A stretch of 7,806 nucleotides of DNA from contig JAJQDK010000058.1 in NCBI GenBank assembly GCA_021202245.1, positions 21,848-29,653 of the forward strand, in the 5' to 3' direction. Positions within the stretch are counted from its first letter, which is position 1; each line of letters opens with the position of its first letter. The translations under genes were made by a program, and so were the position numbers. A model generated the notes under the pieces. The model was not told the DNA's origin, searched no databases, and saw only the letters and a list, made by a program, of their open reading frames with translations. Source of the stretch: Clostridiales bacterium. GTDB lineage: Bacteria > Bacillota > Clostridia > Oscillospirales > Acutalibacteraceae. Of the stretch, positions 5,702 through 7,806 are shown one piece after another.

Positions 5702-7714
5702 TTATTCTACAGTATAGGTTTTGTCGGCAACAACCGTTAATCCCTGACCTTCGGGATACTGCACACTGTCGGCAGCATCACCGTCATTGAATATGATGTA
5801 CGGAGTTGACCATACAGTATCGAAGGTATAGCTGTATAAGCCCTCCGATACAAGCTCCATTTCAACGCCGGGCCAGGAATCATTATCGCCGTAGTCGTCA
5901 TACACATAAGCATATACGGTATCATCCCAACTGGAATCGGGTAATTCAAAGTAGACCGTTGTGCCTTTGGTAATTATATAATTATCTTCATGGGTAAATT
6001 CTACAACCTCATACGTCTTTATATTTTGTTCATTTTCTGCTCTCAATATAACCGTTGTAACATCCGAATCTTCGGAGGGCTCAATAGTTATTTCATCTCC
6101 GTTTGAATAAGAGATTTCCTCACCGCCGTCAATGGAATAAGTCGCATTATCGGTATTGGAGCAGGTGAGCGTAACGGTGGTTGAGCTTGTATCATAGGTG
6201 AATTCGGTATCGTCTGCCACACCAACCTCAGCCTGCTGCGCATAATTTGTATAGCCCTCGTTGTAAAGAACAACAACAGAATCCTCGGGAATAGGCGTTT
6301 CACAGGTTATTACGCCCTTTTTGACGGTGTATACCGTTTCTTTGTCAACACGGTCTGTGTAGGTTCCGTCGGCAAGGTTTGTTTCAAAATCCACGGTGAG
6401 TTCATCCGAGGTGTTTACAATAACAAGTCCCTTTTCCCCTCTTTCAATCATCAGAGCGGTTGAGTCGTTGTTAGGATTAACAAGGTTTTCATCCTCGCCG
6501 ATCATAGCCGTGCGGAAGAAATTGACTGCCGATACAGCGCTGTCCTTATACATATCGTCACCCTGAGTGCCGATTCTGTTCATACCCCATTCATTGTCAA
6601 ATGAACAATTATAGGGTCTGTCAAAAAACAGCGGAGTTCCGTCCTTGCGTGCGGTGATTATTGCCCAGCCGAGTATTACCTGCTCGTTTGTCATCTGCGA
6701 CCAAGTACCGTCGTTAATATAGTTATCATGAGATTCCACCCAGGTAACTACATTGGGAGATGAATCTCCGAGCCAATAATCGGAAACAACAGCGGTATCA
6801 ATGTTGTCGTTGGTTATACCGGAGCGAATTTTACTGCCGTAGGTGCTTGCCGTTGTTCTGCCGATTGCCTCGATATAATCGCCGATTCTGTCGTTATCAC
6901 CCTGCAAAACCTCGCCGTAATTAAATATGGAATCGGCGTTGTCAATTTCTGTGGTAACACGCTCCCAGAAGTTGTTTTCAAAGCCGTCATCCTCTTTTTC
7001 ATCATCGGGAAGTCCGATGTGCTTAGCGGTATCGTATCTGAAGCCGTCGGCTCCGCAGGCAATGCAGTCGTTTATGTATTCAAGGAAATAATCCTGGAAC
7101 GAGGTTCTCTCGGTATTGATGTCGGGAAGTCCGCCCAGTTTGTAGGGGATGCAGGCAAGACGATTGCGGTAATCGGTTAAATCCTTGTCATTGTTCTTAT
7201 GATAGAGAGTTTCAAGGCTTCCGCCGCCTGCTTCAATTAAATCCTCGCTCACGGCATCGGTTTCGGGAGTGGTGTGGTTGGCAATAACGTCAACAACAAC
7301 CTTGATTCCGTATTTATCGGCCTCATCGCACATTTCAATAAATTCATCTCTTGTGCCGACCTGATAGTTACCGATTTTAAAATCAGTGGGCTGGTAGTGA
7401 TAATACCACTTGCCGTTGCCGTAAAGCTCCATACCGCCGTTTTCGCCCTCAAGACATTCGTTAATCGGAGAGGTTTGAACCGCAGTAAAGCCTGCCGCAG
7501 CAATATCAGCCATAGATTCCTTGATTGTGTTAAAGCTCCAGCAGAAGCACTGCAAAATTGTTCCGTCCTCAATATTATCGGCGGTTTTAAAATCGGCGGA
7601 AACAGCCGCTGTGTCGGTTGTGCTTCCGCCGTTGTCGGAGCATCCGTAAAATGCAGATGATACACCAGCAATTAAAGCAGCGCTTAAAAGCGCAGAAAGT
7701 ATACGTTTAAACAA
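5702..7714 (-). CDS. exported alpha-amylase, GH13 (AmyE-like) with C-terminal starch-binding module
   Basis: The 670-residue enzyme should cut internal alpha-1,4 links of starch outside the cell. Residues 1-24 are a signal peptide (KR, then a hydrophobic run) ending FYGC; Cys25 could be lipidated, although Phe and Tyr at -3/-2 are poor lipobox residues. The GH13 barrel (about 51-400) shows DVIANH (142-147), GFRYDTAKH (224-232, nucleophile Asp228), NYGEVLQGD (general acid Glu268) and VESHD (326-330, Asp330). Residues about 417-487 match the AmyE C-terminal beta domain, about 503-575 the Ig-like domain, and about 578-670 a CBM26-like module with YAYVYDD and SWPG. Order and length follow Bacillus subtilis AmyE (about 660 residues). 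There is no dockerin or sortase signal. The start is TTG at 7712-7714, with GGTGA four bases upstream. An SseB-family gene follows after 16 bases. Confidence 0.95.
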   Translation of the reverse strand: MFKRILSALLSAALIAGVSSAFYGCSDNGGSTTDTAAVSADFKTADNIEDGTILQCFCWSFNTIKESMADIAAAGFTAVQTSPINECLEGENGGMELYGNGKWYYHYQPTDFKIGNYQVGTRDEFIEMCDEADKYGIKVVVDVIANHTTPETDAVSEDLIEAGGGSLETLYHKNNDKDLTDYRNRLACIPYKLGGLPDINTERTSFQDYFLEYINDCIACGADGFRYDTAKHIGLPDDEKEDDGFENNFWERVTTEIDNADSIFNYGEVLQGDNDRIGDYIEAIGRTTASTYGSKIRSGITNDNIDTAVVSDYWLGDSSPNVVTWVESHDNYINDGTWSQMTNEQVILGWAIITARKDGTPLFFDRPYNCSFDNEWGMNRIGTQGDDMYKDSAVSAVNFFRTAMIGEDENLVNPNNDSTALMIERGEKGLVIVNTSDELTVDFETNLADGTYTDRVDKETVYTVKKGVITCETPIPEDSVVVLYNEGYTNYAQQAEVGVADDTEFTYDTSSTTVTLTCSNTDNATYSIDGGEEISYSNGDEITIEPSEDSDVTTVILRAENEQNIKTYEVVEFTHEDNYIITKGTTVYFELPDSSWDDTVYAYVYDDYGDNDSWPGVEMELVSEGLYSYTFDTVWSTPYIIFNDGDAADSVQYPEGQGLTVVADKTYTVE

Positions 7715-7718
7715 AAAA

Positions 7719-7723
7719 TCACC
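7719..7723 (-). promoter_or_regulatory. Shine-Dalgarno for the TTG start of the amylase
   Basis: On the minus strand GGTGA, the 3' part of the full AGGAGGTGA consensus, lies four bases before the TTG at 7712-7714. The TTG is the codon that leads directly into the positively charged signal-peptide start (FKRILSALL). A nearby GTG is out of frame. Confidence 0.55.
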
Positions 7724-7741
7724 GTCTTTCTTAAAATATCA

Positions 7742-7783
7742 ATATTCAGATTAAACAGTCCGAGCTGAATATACTTCTGAATA
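7742..7783. repeat. three copies of CTGAATA/TATTCAG in the amylase leader
   Basis: ATATTCAG (7742-7749) and CTGAATAT (7765-7772) are perfect 8-base inverted repeats separated by 15 bases. A third copy CTGAATA (7777-7783) follows in the same direction, 12 bases after the second. They lie between the -10 box and the amylase start, where they could form an RNA hairpin or a repressor site. The sequence does not resemble a typical CcpA cre site. Confidence 0.45.
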
Positions 7784-7796
7784 ATCTAACGAAAAT

Positions 7797-7802
7797 ATTA
7801 TA
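7797..7802 (-). promoter_or_regulatory. -10 box of the amylase-sseB promoter
   Basis: On the minus strand there is a perfect TATAAT preceded by TGG, giving the extended -10 form TGGTATAAT at the window edge. Any -35 would lie outside the window. Transcription would start near 7790, leaving a leader of roughly 75 bases before the TTG start. Confidence 0.65.
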
Positions 7803-7806
7803 CCAC

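Noticed and set aside
7274..7660. 128-codon plus-strand frame in the amylase N-terminal region
   Set aside because: It lies opposite a strongly conserved GH13 catalytic domain and no recognisable domain or ribosome site is present.
1..7806. CRISPR arrays, insertion sequences, phage genes, toxin-antitoxin or other defence genes
   Set aside because: No regularly spaced direct repeats, transposase or integrase motifs, or terminal repeats were seen, and coding content is continuous housekeeping and starch metabolism.

Overview
The window looks like a chromosomal segment of a low-to-moderate GC Gram-positive gut anaerobe, most likely a clostridial Ruminococcaceae/Oscillospiraceae-type bacterium. 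This is inferred from strong AGGAG-type ribosome binding sites, TTG starts, the clostridial-type order RpiR regulator - BaiN-like flavoprotein - cmk - plsC, and an exported starch-degrading alpha-amylase of the Bacillus AmyE type. No mobile element, CRISPR array, rRNA or tRNA was seen. Most of the window is ordinary housekeeping and carbohydrate metabolism.

Left block (1-3162, minus strand). One tightly packed unit runs leftward from a good sigma-A-type promoter at 3134-3162. It encodes an RpiR/MurR-type HTH-SIS regulator (best start is a TTG at 3069), a BaiN/HI0933-type FAD flavoprotein, cytidylate kinase (cmk), and the first 83 codons of a PlsC-type acylglycerophosphate acyltransferase that leaves the window. 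Junctions are an 11-base overlap, a 13-base gap and a 1-base gap, so the genes are very likely co-transcribed. The flavoprotein frame is interrupted by a single in-frame TAG at codon 284 (1335-1337). The remaining 133 codons stay open in the same frame and still encode the conserved C-terminal FAD-binding part.

Divergent intergenic region (3070-3353). It holds back-to-back promoters for the left operon and for hisH. Between them lies a long imperfect palindrome (3187-3230) that reaches into the -35 of the hisH promoter. The region also has repeated TTGCAR motifs and a roughly 100-base hisH leader with a possible 21-codon upstream ORF.

Middle block (3354-4741, plus strand). hisH and hisF form a two-gene unit encoding the glutaminase and cyclase subunits of imidazole glycerol phosphate synthase, the branch point of histidine and purine (AICAR) metabolism. 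No other his gene adjoins them. A perfect 15-bp stem terminator (4762-4800) lies between hisF and the convergent right block and probably serves both strands.

Right block (4861-7802, minus strand). An AmyE-like GH13 alpha-amylase (signal peptide, catalytic barrel, C-terminal beta domain, Ig-like domain, CBM26-like starch-binding module) is followed 16 bases later by a two-domain SseB-family protein of unknown function. A perfect TATAAT box with a TG extension lies at the right edge, followed by a leader containing three copies of a CTGAATA/TATTCAG motif.

The observations most worth checking are the isolated amber codon in the flavoprotein gene, the palindrome between the divergent promoters, and the amylase leader repeats. 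I found no convincing evidence for a wholly new system.
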